The translations under genes were made by a program, and so were the position numbers. A stretch of DNA of 32,037 nt. Origin: a virus. Under the pieces are notes generated by a model. The model was given only the letters and a program-made list of their open reading frames with translations, was not told the origin of the DNA and did not search any database. Position 1 is the first letter of the stretch. The number at the start of each line of letters is the position of its first letter. Location of the stretch: the IMG/VR virus record IMGVR_UViG_3300021090_000078, positions 1-32,037 of that record; one strand, given 5' to 3'. Positions 14,778 through 23,310 of the stretch are shown here, piece after piece.

Positions 14778-15182
14778 ATGATCGAGCAGGCGCCCGTGAT
14801 TCGGCTCGATCGGCTGCGGACGTTGCGCTACTCGTGTCGCTCGCTGCGGCTCGCGGAGGATGGCGCGAAGAAGCACCTCGGCGAGCTGCTGATCACGCAT
14901 GCCGGCGTGGCGTCCGCGGCCTGGCTGCTCTGGGGCGGTCTCATCCACGACGACGAGGCCTTCCAGAAGCGCCAGGACCCGACGCTGACCGTGGACGACG
15001 TGTGCGACCTCCTGGACGTGTATTGGTTCAGCCAGGGCCGGACGCTCAAGGAGCTGTCGCCGCTCTATACCGAGGCGATTGTGCAGTGCGGCATTTTCTC
15101 GCGGCCGCCCGCGGGAAAAGCACCGCCGGAGGCCGCGCTCGAGCCGCTCGCTTCCGGTTCCGAGACTGGCTCGACGACGTGA
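14778..15182 (+). CDS. tail assembly chaperone, G-like
   Basis: This 134-aa protein starts directly after the tail tube stop. It is helical, with RLDRLRTLRYSCRSLRLAED and TVDDVCDLLDVYWFSQ, as in lambda gpG-type chaperones that bind the tape measure protein and recruit tube subunits. Near its end lies a GGGAAAA slippery site in the right frame (15113-15119). Ribosomes that slip back one base make a longer G-T product. The last 20 residues after the slip site are low-complexity. Confidence 0.85.
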   Translation: MIEQAPVIRLDRLRTLRYSCRSLRLAEDGAKKHLGELLITHAGVASAAWLLWGGLIHDDEAFQKRQDPTLTVDDVCDLLDVYWFSQGRTLKELSPLYTEAIVQCGIFSRPPAGKAPPEAALEPLASGSETGSTT

Positions 15183-15409
15183 CGCCCGTGGCGTATGGGC
15201 CGTTGGCGCTGAAGCCGTGGGAATTTGAGGCCTTGACGCCCGGGGAAGTGTTGCAGCTGCACGCGGGCTACCAATGGCGCCTGACGCATCCGGCGCCGGA
15301 GGCCGTCTGGTTGGCGACGGTGATCGTGAATTTGTTCGGGCCCGATTTGCCGTGGACGCCCGAGACGATGTTGGGACGGAGGCCGGACGGCCTCGCGAAC
15401 AATGGCTGA
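14778..15409 (+). CDS. G-T tail assembly chaperone made by -1 frameshift
   Basis: The fused product would be 114 residues of G up to the lysine at 15117-15119, then 96 residues read in the -1 frame to TGA 15407-15409. The T part (FRFRDWLDDVTPVAYGPLAL, then KPWEFEALTPGEVLQLHAGY and APEAVWLATVIVNLFG) looks like normal coding sequence and has no good start of its own. LTPGEVL and the preceding WEF motif are typical of phage GT fusion C-termini. The T frame overlaps the tape measure start by eight bases. Frameshifted G/GT pairs in a fixed ratio are a general feature of long-tailed phages. Confidence 0.82.
15113..15119 (+). promoter_or_regulatory. -1 ribosomal frameshift site
   Basis: G GGA AAA in the frame of G is an X XXY YYZ heptamer like lambda GGGAAAG. 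A possible stem, CCGGA at 15126-15130 pairing with TCCGG at 15153-15157 and GC-rich inside, begins seven bases downstream, a normal spacing for a stimulator. After slipping, the next codon is AGC at 15119 and the frame stays open to 15409. Confidence 0.85.
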
Positions 15410-16880
15410 GCCGATTGCGGCGTTGATCGTGCGAATTCTCGCGGACACGGCCGATATGGTCGTGGGCGTGAAGCAAGTGACCGGGCAGCTCGACACGCTC
15501 GAAAGTCGCGTCGGGAAGTTCGGCCAGGCGCTGGCCGGCTATTTTTCTGCACAGGCCATCATCGGATTCGCGAACGAGATCCTGCACGAAACCCAACAGA
15601 TCGAGGCCGGGGCGAAACGTGTGGGCGCCGGCGTCGAGGAGTTCCAGAAATTTTCGTTCGCACTGAAACAGAACGGGATCGACGCGTCGGCGGCGGAGCA
15701 AGCCATCAGCACGCTCAACGCACGGGTGGGCGAGGGGGATGCCGGGCTGTTGGGCGTGCTCCGGAAACTGAACATCAATTTCGACGAGTTCAAAGCCAAG
15801 GATCCCATCCAGCGCTACATCGATCTCGGGGTCGCGATTGCCGGGATTGCCGATCCGGCCGAGCGCACGGCGATGCGCGTGGAAGCGTTGGGCGCCAAAG
15901 GCGAGAAAGCGGCTGCACAGATCGATGCGGCGTTTGCGGAGGTCGCGAAGAACGCCCCTGTCTACAGTAAAGAGGCTGTGGCGGCGCTGGAGAAAGTCGG
16001 CAACAAGCTCGACGAACTCTACACGCGTGCGAAACAGACGGCCGCGCAGATCGCCCTGGCGCTGGCCACGAATCCGCCCTTGAAGCCGGGCGCCCTCGGG
16101 ATGGGCGAGTTTGGCGATACGGGGCCGGTGCCGGGTGGCGCCTCTGATCCAGGCGTGGATCTCTCAAAAGTTACACCGGGCTCCCCGAAGGGCCTGCAGC
16201 CGGACGGCCTCTCGCCTGCCGTATCCGCCCAGTATGCGATGGACCTTGCCGACCAACTCGCCAGGAACAATAGAGAGCGGGAACACGCCATAGAAGTGAT
16301 TCGCGAGAACAACGAGGAGTGGAAGCGCGAGATAGACATCTTTCGCCTATTGAAGGTCGAAACGCCGCCGGTGACCGACGCGATCGGGAAGCTGATGGAC
16401 AAGATGGATACCACGAACAAAGTGGACCGATTCATCCAGCGCATCACGGACGCCGCTCTCCGGATCGCCGTGCTCGATCGCGAGGCCGAGCAACTGCTCG
16501 AACGACTGAACCCCGGGTCCACGAATCTCGCCGGTGATGACACCGATGCCGCGATTTTCAAGCTCCGGAGCGATCCAAACAGCTGGACCAGGGATCGTCA
16601 ATTCCTCACCGATCAAGCCACGGCCGAAGAGGCACGGCTGATCGATAACGCCAACCTACGTCAGTTGGTCAGTCAAATGAGGCCGACCGGCGGGACGCCA
16701 TCGGCCCCCTGGGGCAGCAACGTCCCCGGGTTCGCCAGTGTGCTGAATCCAACCAGCCTCACGATCAATGCCCAGGGCTCGTACTTGGGTGACCCGGAAT
16801 CGATGAATCGCTTCGGCCGCCTGATCGAAGACATCTTGGCTAGCCGATCGAGCGGCACCCAACAGTATTCACGGCGATGA
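15402..16880 (+). CDS. tape measure protein, short
   Basis: This 492-aa protein sets tail length and is ejected during infection. The start (AEPIAALIVRILADTADMVV and VKQVTGQLDTLE) is the common N-terminal pattern of phage tape measures with a helix and then a coiled stretch. Most of the rest is Ala/Lys/Glu/Gln-rich helix (EKAAAQIDAAFAEVAKN and similar), with a Pro/Gly-rich break near residues 230-275 and a non-helical end. At about 0.15 nm per residue it predicts a tail near 74 nm. No muralytic domain is seen. It begins inside the end of the G-T frame. Confidence 0.85.
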   Translation: MAEPIAALIVRILADTADMVVGVKQVTGQLDTLESRVGKFGQALAGYFSAQAIIGFANEILHETQQIEAGAKRVGAGVEEFQKFSFALKQNGIDASAAEQAISTLNARVGEGDAGLLGVLRKLNINFDEFKAKDPIQRYIDLGVAIAGIADPAERTAMRVEALGAKGEKAAAQIDAAFAEVAKNAPVYSKEAVAALEKVGNKLDELYTRAKQTAAQIALALATNPPLKPGALGMGEFGDTGPVPGGASDPGVDLSKVTPGSPKGLQPDGLSPAVSAQYAMDLADQLARNNREREHAIEVIRENNEEWKREIDIFRLLKVETPPVTDAIGKLMDKMDTTNKVDRFIQRITDAALRIAVLDREAEQLLERLNPGSTNLAGDDTDAAIFKLRSDPNSWTRDRQFLTDQATAEEARLIDNANLRQLVSQMRPTGGTPSAPWGSNVPGFASVLNPTSLTINAQGSYLGDPESMNRFGRLIEDILASRSSGTQQYSRR

Positions 16881-16902
16881 CCCAGAGATAGGACCGATCG
16901 AC

Positions 16903-17325
16903 ATGGCTAGCTACAATAAGTTTCAGCAATTCGCCGAAGACCTCGTGAAGAAGGTGCACGACCTGCACGCGGACACCCTCAAGGTCTATCTGTCGAATGC
17001 CGCGCCCTCGGCCTCGCTCGACGCCGTCAAGGCGGACCTCGCCGAAATCAGCGCGGGCTTCGGCTATACCGCGGGCGGGGCTGATACCACGAACACCGTC
17101 TCCGAAACCGGCGGCACCGCGACTGTCGCCGCGGTCGATGTCGCGTGGACGGCCGCCTCCGGATCGATTGGCCCCTTCCAGTACGTCGTGCTCTACAACG
17201 ACACGCCGACGTCGCCGGCGGATCCCCTGATTGGTTGGTGGGATTACGGCACCCCCTTGACGCTCGCCGATGGCGAATCATTCACCGTCGATTTTGCCGG
17301 CAACGCGCTGATGACGGTGGTCTAG
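16903..17325 (+). CDS. small tail structural protein
   Basis: This 140-aa protein begins MASYNKFQQFAEDLVKKVHD, with LHADTLKVYLSNAAPS following. This opening (a helix and then DTLKV.L.N..P) is one I recognise from small phage virion proteins of unknown placement. The remainder is beta-rich with VQWTAASGS-like and QYVVLYNDTP strands. It lies between tape measure and hub genes, so it likely belongs to the distal tail. A weak AGAGATAGGA site precedes the ATG. Confidence 0.75.
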   Translation: MASYNKFQQFAEDLVKKVHDLHADTLKVYLSNAAPSASLDAVKADLAEISAGFGYTAGGADTTNTVSETGGTATVAAVDVAWTAASGSIGPFQYVVLYNDTPTSPADPLIGWWDYGTPLTLADGESFTVDFAGNALMTVV

Positions 17326-17332
17326 AGCCGCG

Positions 17333-17620
17333 ATGTCAGCCCTCCAGACGATCGGCACACGCAAAGCCTGCTGCTCGGACCCGGCCCATCTCACGCGCCG
17401 GCCATCGGGACAACCCGATCTCGTGCTCGACGTGTGCACCATCTGTGGATGCCGGCATTTCCGCTTGTCGCTGGACCCTGCACGGCTCGGCGCGCGCGGT
17501 GCAGCCCTGGGCCGACCGGCTCGGCCGGTAGAGGTCAGAGGACTGATGGGGATGTCGCAGTGGTTCCGGAGGCGTGCGGCGATCATACGCACGCGTGTTC
17601 GCGAAAGGCTGACGCTCTAA
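17333..17620 (+). CDS. small cysteine-rich protein
   Basis: This 95-aa protein starts seven bases after the previous stop. ACCSDPAHL and VCTICGCRHFRLSLDP carry at least five cysteines plus histidines, spaced for one zinc site. The C-terminal third is Arg-rich. No enzymatic motif is seen. Small zinc-binding proteins recur at several points in this operon (4242-4511, 13354-13614, 7382-7543). Function unknown. Confidence 0.7.
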   Translation: MSALQTIGTRKACCSDPAHLTRRPSGQPDLVLDVCTICGCRHFRLSLDPARLGARGAALGRPARPVEVRGLMGMSQWFRRRAAIIRTRVRERLTL

Positions 17621-17639
17621 GGCCGGGCGGCTTCCGTCG

Positions 17640-20600
17640 ATGAACATTGCCTTTGATGCAGCGACGCGGTCTGGGTTCGGTGGCAGCACGCCCCGGTCGA
17701 TGGCCCATACCTGTTCGACGGGCGTCAGCCGCGCACTGTGGGTCGGCGTCGTCGGGCACACCACCGACATCATCACGGGTGTGACCTACAACGGCGTCGC
17801 GATGACGCTGGTCGGCCACGATCAGGGCCCGAGCGCCCGGTGGCATTACCTCTTTCGCCTGGAAAACCCCGCCAGCGGGACGCATGACGTCGTGGTCAGC
17901 GCCTCCTCGTCAGTAGCGGTCGGGATCTATGCGGCCTCCTACACGGGGGTGTCCCCCACAGGCCAACCCGATAGCGCCGTGGCCGGCAATGCCACCAGCG
18001 CCACCGCCGCGCTCTCGACGACGACGGTGGCGAACAATTGCTGGACGATCATGTTCGGGAAGAATGACGTCGGGGTGGTGAGCGCCGGCGCCGGGACGAC
18101 GGTACGGCTGACTGGGAGCGACGATGGCGGCTTCCTCGTCGATAGCAACAGCGCCAAGACCCCGGCCGGGTCGGTGACGCTCACCGCCACCATCGATGGC
18201 GGTAGCGGCCCCTGGGTCGCCACCATCGCGTCGTTCAAGCCGGATTTAAACTTCGCGGTGACGGCAGATGCGGGGGCCTACGCGCTCACCGGTGCCGTCG
18301 CCGCCCTATTGGCGGCACGGCGCTTCGCTGTCGATGCCGGCAGTTACACCCTCACCGGTGCCGTCGCCGCCCTATTGGCGGCACGGCGCTTCGCTGTCGA
18401 TGCCGGCAGTTACGCGCTCACCGGTGCCGTCGCTACGTTTCGGCACGGCTTTACGATGCTCGCCGACGCCGGCAGTTATGTCGTCACCGGCAGCCAGTTT
18501 ATTCGCACGCTCCGTTTGGCCGCCGTCACCGCGGCGTTTGTCATTACCGGGGCCCTGGCGGGCATTCGCCGCGTCACGGCCAGTACTGTCGGCATCAGCA
18601 TCGCAGGCACGGACCAAACGGGAGCGGTTCGGCTGGGGTCGATCGAGGTCGAAGACGTCCTGAACGATGCTCCCAACCGCTGCACGTTCACGTGTGCGGG
18701 CCTCGTGCCCCTCGAGGGCCAGGCCGTGAGCATTACGCGAGGGGTCACGGCCGTCGTGGAATTTGCCGGACATATCCTCTCGGTTCAACAAATCTACGAA
18801 GGCATTCTTCAGAACGTCGCCTATCACGTCACCTGTCAGGACTACACCTGGAAATTTGATCGCGACCTCGTGACCTGGCGGTGGGTCGGCGCCACGGCCT
18901 CAGAAATCGCGCAGACCATCACCGCGACCTGGGGCGGTGTGGATTTCACCTACGCCAATATCGTGGCCGGCTTACCGGTCATTCCGGAATTTGAATGTGT
19001 CCTGGAGCGGCCCAGTCGCGCGCTCACGCGCCTCTGCGCGGAATTCGGGGGGAATTGGTACATCGACTACACCGGTGATGTCCATGTGTTTATTACCGAG
19101 GCCACCGATGCCCCGGACGATCTCTCGGATGTGACCCTGCCGACGACGACGGCGCGCGGCCTCCGGCATACGGGCGATCTCGTACAGGTCCGGACCCGTG
19201 TCGTCGCGCTCGGCGGCGGGACAACGGCCGTGGAAAACGCCGAGGTCGGACAAACGTCGTTGCCCGTTGATGATGCCTCGATGTTCGAGTCCGCCGGCGG
19301 GCAAGCGATCTCCGGCCCGAACATCCTCACCTACACCGGCAAGCACAACGGGGGCATTGCCAGCACGGTGGCCGGCAATGTCGCCGGCCCGACGGGCGCG
19401 CCGACCGCGGCCGTCACGCCCAACGTCGTCGGCGATCTCGTCGGCGCCTTTCAATACCAAGTCGCCTTCGCGAATTCGCAGGGCGAAACCACGCCAGGCC
19501 CAGCCTCCGGGACGGTCACCGGTGTGGCCTTTACCCCACCTGGCGCGGCGTCCGTGGCGGCCACCAGCAGCGTGATCGGGAAACTGTTCGGGATCTATTT
19601 GTATGTCGTCACCTACGTGACGTCACTGGGGGAGACCACCGCGGGGTCCTCGTTTGGTCGGACGGCGGTCGCGGTCGCGGCGCCGGGTGTGGCCACGCTC
19701 GCCGCGGGATCCACGATTGGCCGGCTGATTGGCACCTATGGCTATCGGGTGACGTTCGTGACACCGGTCGGAGAAACCGAAGGGGGGACCACCTTTTCGC
19801 GTGCGGCAGTCGCGACGTCGACGCCCAGCGCGCCCTCCGTCACAGTGGTCGATACCGGCGTCAATACGGACCTCGGCAAACTGATTGGTGCCTACGGCTA
19901 CAAGGTCACCCTGGTCTCCGCGTTCGGGGAATCAGCGGCGTCCAGTGCGGGATCGCGCACGGCGGTCGCCCAAACCGCTCCCGCTGCGCCGTCGGGGCTG
20001 TCTTCCGCCGCGCCCGGACCGCTCCTGGGCACATATGGCTGGAAGGTCGCGTTTGTCGGTCCAGATGGCAAGGAAAGTCTGGGGACCGCCCTCAGCGGTC
20101 AGGTGATTGCCGCGACGACGGCCGCGATCGCGAGTGTCGATGGGTCGGGCGGATCCAATATCGATTACCGCGTCAGCTTCTTCCATCCGACGTTGGGAGA
20201 GACGGCCTGGAGCGGGATCACCACCGTCGGGACCGGCAGCCATACCGTGACCGTATCAGGTCTGCCGACCGGCTGTGGATGGAAACTCCATTCAACAGGC
20301 GGCGGGTCGTCCGGGAGTGGCATCTTCTACACCGTCGCGACCATCAACCCGGGCACGACCACGTTTCTCCACGGGAGCGATACAGGACCGCGCGAGGATT
20401 CGCCATTGGCGACGCTCGGGAAGACGGCGACGTTCACGATCCCGGTCGGACCCACGGGCACCATCGCCCGACGGATCTACCGCACGCGGGCCGGCGGGTC
20501 CGCCTATTACTTGTGCGGTGAAGTGGGCGACAACTCGACGACCAGTTTCACAGACGAGACGCCTGATACCTCGTTGGTTGTGGGCGCGCCTACGCAAAAT

Positions 20601-22022
20601 CTCAACGGCGAACAGCACACCGTCAGCAGCCTTGGCACCGGGCCGACGGGCACCACGAAGCGGTATCTCTATCGCACGGAAGCGGGCGGGTCGATCTACT
20701 ACTTCCACAGCGAGATCCCCGACAACGCGACGACCAGTGTCACCGATAACAAGACGGACGCGGAGCTGGATAAGGGCCGTACGGCGCCCGTCACGGCCAC
20801 GATGGGCGATCAGCACGCGCTCACAAGCATTCCCACGGGACCCACCGGCACTCTCGGGCGACGGATCTACCGCACCCTGACGGGTGGCAGCATCTATTAC
20901 CTCCTGCACGAGATCCCGGATAATTCCACGACCAGTTACACCGACAACAAGGCGGACGTCGAACTGGTGGCAGTCACCGCGCCGGCGACGTCGACCGCGG
21001 GTGGCGAGTCCCATTCACTCACGAGTATTCCGACGGGGCCGACCGGCACGCTTGCGCGCAACGTGTATCGCACGATCGCCGGCGGCAGTTCGTTCAAATT
21101 TGTCGGCCAGTTGACCGACAACGTCGCGACCACCCTCACCGACAATCTGGCGGACGCCGAATTGGGCGGCTACGTGCCGGTCGTGAATACGGCCGGGGCC
21201 AACACGATCACGGTGAGCAGTATCCCGACGGGTGGGGCTGGCGTGACGCAGCGCATCCTCTACCGGACCGATCCCGGCGGATCGATCTTCCGCTACCTGA
21301 CCACGATCGACGACAACGTGACGACGTCGTTTGTCGATAACCTCACCTCGCTCGGACGCTTGCCGCAAGTCACCAGCACGATCGGCGCGCTGGCCGGCGA
21401 CACGACGTTGGTGCTGAACGGCGTCACGGGCTTGCCGACCGCGGGATGGTTCTATGCGGATAGTCAACTGATTCGCTACACCGGCATCAGCGCCACGACG
21501 CTCACGGGGATTCCGGCGTCGGGCCTTGGGGCGATTCTCGGCGCGATCAAGGGTGGGCTGACCGTGGTCTCCGCGCCGTTCTTGAGCGGCGTGTCGGGGA
21601 TTGGCTGGGCGATCGAGCGCGGCGCCTCCGTACGGCTCTACGTCCAGCGGGACGATGCGGCGGCTCAAGCCACCTTGGCGGCACGCGAGGGCGGGAGCGG
21701 CATTCACAAGGGGGTCATTGACGATGACTCGATTATCACGGTCGCCGGGTTGACGGCTGCGGCCGATGCCGAGCTCGCCGGATACAGCAGCGCACAGCGG
21801 TCCATCACCTTCCGATCGCGCGATCCGAAGTTACGGTCGGGCAAGACACTGGTCCTGAATCTGGGCGCGCCGACCGATCAAGCGGGATCCTTTTTGATTC
21901 AGCGTGTCGTGAGTAGCGAATTTGACATTGCGGCCGATCTGAACCCGATGCGCGATGTCATGGCGGCGCCGGTACGGCTCTCGTTTCAAGACGTCCTGCG
22001 CCGCAACAAAGCGAGGATCTGA
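17640..22022 (+). CDS. giant tail tip/hub protein with inserted repeat arrays
   Basis: This 1460-aa protein probably forms the distal tail hub and host-binding tip. Residues 1-205 are a beta-sandwich (VTYNGVAMTLVGHD, then LFRLENPASGTHDVVVSAS). Residues ~207-320 hold about five 22-aa repeats of DAGSYxLTGAVAALLAARR type. Residues ~320-577 look like a gp27-like hub domain (GSIEVEDVLNDAPNRCTFTC, RPSRALTRLCAEFGGNWYID). About 650 residues of repeats follow: six copies of a ~45-50-aa GxYxYxVTxVxxxGET unit (577-873) and five of a ~60-aa unit with GPTGTxxRRIYRTxAGGS (930-1240). The C-terminal part (QRDDAAAQATLAAREGG, RDPKLRSGKTLVLNLGAP) closes the hub fold. Repeats inserted into a hub domain are a known way to extend receptor-binding arms. 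No strong SD is seen. Confidence 0.85.
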   Translation: MNIAFDAATRSGFGGSTPRSMAHTCSTGVSRALWVGVVGHTTDIITGVTYNGVAMTLVGHDQGPSARWHYLFRLENPASGTHDVVVSASSSVAVGIYAASYTGVSPTGQPDSAVAGNATSATAALSTTTVANNCWTIMFGKNDVGVVSAGAGTTVRLTGSDDGGFLVDSNSAKTPAGSVTLTATIDGGSGPWVATIASFKPDLNFAVTADAGAYALTGAVAALLAARRFAVDAGSYTLTGAVAALLAARRFAVDAGSYALTGAVATFRHGFTMLADAGSYVVTGSQFIRTLRLAAVTAAFVITGALAGIRRVTASTVGISIAGTDQTGAVRLGSIEVEDVLNDAPNRCTFTCAGLVPLEGQAVSITRGVTAVVEFAGHILSVQQIYEGILQNVAYHVTCQDYTWKFDRDLVTWRWVGATASEIAQTITATWGGVDFTYANIVAGLPVIPEFECVLERPSRALTRLCAEFGGNWYIDYTGDVHVFITEATDAPDDLSDVTLPTTTARGLRHTGDLVQVRTRVVALGGGTTAVENAEVGQTSLPVDDASMFESAGGQAISGPNILTYTGKHNGGIASTVAGNVAGPTGAPTAAVTPNVVGDLVGAFQYQVAFANSQGETTPGPASGTVTGVAFTPPGAASVAATSSVIGKLFGIYLYVVTYVTSLGETTAGSSFGRTAVAVAAPGVATLAAGSTIGRLIGTYGYRVTFVTPVGETEGGTTFSRAAVATSTPSAPSVTVVDTGVNTDLGKLIGAYGYKVTLVSAFGESAASSAGSRTAVAQTAPAAPSGLSSAAPGPLLGTYGWKVAFVGPDGKESLGTALSGQVIAATTAAIASVDGSGGSNIDYRVSFFHPTLGETAWSGITTVGTGSHTVTVSGLPTGCGWKLHSTGGGSSGSGIFYTVATINPGTTTFLHGSDTGPREDSPLATLGKTATFTIPVGPTGTIARRIYRTRAGGSAYYLCGEVGDNSTTSFTDETPDTSLVVGAPTQNLNGEQHTVSSLGTGPTGTTKRYLYRTEAGGSIYYFHSEIPDNATTSVTDNKTDAELDKGRTAPVTATMGDQHALTSIPTGPTGTLGRRIYRTLTGGSIYYLLHEIPDNSTTSYTDNKADVELVAVTAPATSTAGGESHSLTSIPTGPTGTLARNVYRTIAGGSSFKFVGQLTDNVATTLTDNLADAELGGYVPVVNTAGANTITVSSIPTGGAGVTQRILYRTDPGGSIFRYLTTIDDNVTTSFVDNLTSLGRLPQVTSTIGALAGDTTLVLNGVTGLPTAGWFYADSQLIRYTGISATTLTGIPASGLGAILGAIKGGLTVVSAPFLSGVSGIGWAIERGASVRLYVQRDDAAAQATLAAREGGSGIHKGVIDDDSIITVAGLTAAADAELAGYSSAQRSITFRSRDPKLRSGKTLVLNLGAPTDQAGSFLIQRVVSSEFDIAADLNPMRDVMAAPVRLSFQDVLRRNKARI
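18285..18440 (+). repeat. 66-bp in-frame direct repeats in the hub gene
   Basis: Bases 18285-18350 and 18351-18416 are consecutive copies of a 66-bp unit. The first 63 bases are identical; only the last codon differs (ACC versus GCG). A third partial copy begins at 18417 and diverges after about 18 bases. Each unit encodes 22 residues, so copy number can change without breaking the frame. Confidence 0.95.
20437..21360 (+). repeat. five protein-level repeats in the hub gene
   Basis: Five copies of a unit near 60 residues follow each other, each with a TGPTGT turn, an (R)xxYRTxxGGSxYY strand pair and an (I)PDNxTTSxTDN turn, then DAEL. The copies are diverged at DNA level, so this array is older than the 66-bp repeats. 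The pattern is Fn3/Ig-like beta-sandwich. Confidence 0.85.
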
Positions 22023-22277
22023 ATGGGCATTCCGTTGTTCGACAACACGATTCACTTGAGCGACCTCCTGATCTTCGGCGGGGGCGTGCTGGCGTTTTTC
22101 AAGGTGTTCCTCAGCCTGCGTGACGAAATGCGCGACCTGCGCAAAGCGGTCGGAGGCGTGGATCCCCCTGAAGGTCTCGTGGGTGACGTGCATCACTTGA
22201 AGCGGGAGAGTCGCCAGCATCGAGAGTGGTTGATTCGGGCGGGCATTGACCAGCCCGTGAGCGAGGATCGGCGATGA
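22023..22277 (+). CDS. single-pass membrane protein with coiled coil
   Basis: This 84-aa protein begins directly after the hub stop. A hydrophobic helix (LLIFGGGVLAFFKVFLSL, residues ~15-32) is followed by a charged heptad-like stretch (RDEMRDLRKAV and DVHHLKRESRQHREWLI). The stop overlaps the start of the endolysin gene (ATGA at 22274-22277). A pinholin-like or inner-membrane spanin-like role is possible given its neighbour, but the sequence alone does not decide. Confidence 0.7.
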   Translation: MGIPLFDNTIHLSDLLIFGGGVLAFFKVFLSLRDEMRDLRKAVGGVDPPEGLVGDVHHLKRESRQHREWLIRAGIDQPVSEDRR

Positions 22278-22756
22278 CCGCGAGCTCACTCCCGAACGAT
22301 CTCGTGGCGGCGCTGACCGACCCGCAGATCCTCACGATCACGCTGTTCGGGGAGACCCGCGGCGAACCGATCGAGGGCCAGATCGCGGTCGGCTGCGTCA
22401 TCCGCAACCGGGTGCACAGCGGGCGCTGGGGCGGGTCTTACGCGAAGGTCTGTCTCGCCCCGTGGCAGTTCTCGTCCTGGCTGCCTCAAGGCGGTCGGGC
22501 AAACTACGAGCTGGTCATGGAGACCGCGCGGCAGATGGCGACGTCGACCCAGCTGCCGGACGATCCGCTGCTGCGACAATGCGCGTGGGTGTCGCAGGGC
22601 ATCATCGGCGCTTGGATCATCGACACCGTCAAGGACGCGACGCACTATTACGCGCCGGCCGCGATGGCACCCAAGGGGGCCGTGCCGAAGTGGGCCGTCG
22701 GCCGCACGCCCGTGGTCAGCAAAGGTCAACACCTGTTTTTTGTAGGAGTCGCGTGA
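22274..22756 (+). CDS. endolysin, SleB-like cell wall hydrolase
   Basis: This 160-aa protein has the SleB/CwlJ hydrolase pattern ITLFGETRGEPIEGQIAVGC, VIRNRVHSGRWG, and a CLAPWQFSSW motif (residues ~60-69). The glutamate in the GETRGE segment (E27) is the expected catalytic residue for cleaving the glycan strand of peptidoglycan. There is no signal peptide, so export would need a holin; small membrane proteins at 22023 and 25629 are candidates. It is the last gene before a strong terminator, consistent with the end of a late operon. Length is typical for a single-domain enzyme. Confidence 0.9.
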   Translation: MTASSLPNDLVAALTDPQILTITLFGETRGEPIEGQIAVGCVIRNRVHSGRWGGSYAKVCLAPWQFSSWLPQGGRANYELVMETARQMATSTQLPDDPLLRQCAWVSQGIIGAWIIDTVKDATHYYAPAAMAPKGAVPKWAVGRTPVVSKGQHLFFVGVA

Positions 22757-22771
22757 CGTAACACCCAGGTT

Positions 22772-22844
22772 GTCTCGGCTAGGCGCTCAGCGGGTGGCCA
22801 CCCGTCGAGCGTTCGACACGCGCTGGGCTTCAGCGCGCTGAGAC
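22772..22844. other. structured intergenic element with three stems
   Basis: Between the endolysin and the terminator an 8-bp stem (GTCTCGGC 22772-22779 with GCTGAGAC 22837-22844, one G-U pair) can close a junction of two hairpins: one around the perfect palindrome CGGGTGGCCACCCG (22791-22804) with CGCTC/GAGCG below it, and one GCGCTG/CAGCGC (22820-22836) with a 5-nt loop. It is not a tRNA: the arms do not fit. It could be a structured 3' UTR, a small RNA, or a DNA-level site. Confidence 0.5.
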
Positions 22845-22869
22845 CACAAGAAGCGATCGGGCACTGAAG

Positions 22870-22913
22870 CGGCCCGTAGGTTCGTGCGCCATGCACGTCC
22901 TGCGGGCCGTTTT
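22870..22913 (+). terminator. rho-independent terminator
   Basis: A stem of about 11 pairs at the base (CGGCCCGTAGG against CCTGCGGGCCG, one G-U) continues after a small bulge with CGTGC/GCACG around the loop GCCAT. It ends in TTTT followed by GCGTTT. It would stop transcription of the packaging-to-lysis operon after the endolysin and leave the glycosidase genes with a separate or read-through transcript. Confidence 0.85.
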
Positions 22914-22953
22914 GCGTTTGGTCGCTTCGCTTTCTTGAAAGAACGGTGCGGGA

Positions 22954-23310
22954 ATGATGACACACAACAAACGCGTCCACCTCTCTCTGTTGATACAGAC
23001 GCGCACGATCAACGTCGAGGGCCGCTTGATCGGCACGCGCGTCGTGCGGCAGCCGACCAAGCTGCACAGCGGCCCCAACCAGTGGTACGAGACGCTGAAG
23101 TCCAACCTCCGCAATCTCGGGTTCAAGGTCGACGACGTTGAGCCTTTGCCGGAGGTTTCCGAGCCGCCAGACGCCACGGCGGACGAGGTTGCCCATGCAC
23201 TGTGTCATGGCATCGACAGCGGGCTGGAGTCCGCGCCCGAGGACGCCCAGCGGGTTGCCGCGTGGCTTTTGCACCGCTACCGTCTCGTGGCGCGGGGTGA
23301 CGCCTCATGA
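22954..23310 (+). CDS. hypothetical protein
   Basis: This 118-aa protein starts at ATG 22954 or 22957, with a weak upstream site. It has an N-terminal beta region (VHLSLLIQTRTINVEGRLIG and TRVVRQPTKL), a WYETLKSNLRNLGF helix and a C-terminal helical part ending AWLLHRYRLVAR. Its stop overlaps the next start (ATGA at 23307-23310), linking it to the first glycosidase gene. I do not recognise the family. Confidence 0.7.
   Translation: MMTHNKRVHLSLLIQTRTINVEGRLIGTRVVRQPTKLHSGPNQWYETLKSNLRNLGFKVDDVEPLPEVSEPPDATADEVAHALCHGIDSGLESAPEDAQRVAAWLLHRYRLVARGDAS

Noticed and set aside
14522-15409. 295-aa ORF as an independent gene in the T frame
   Set aside because: Its upstream part is a shadow of the tail tube and G genes. 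Only the part after 15119 is coding-like, which the frameshift explains.
22772-22844. tRNA gene in the 73-nt folded spacer
   Set aside because: The length and closing stem suggest one, but there is no D-arm, no anticodon arm with a 7-nt loop and no proper T-arm; the arms are two hairpins only.
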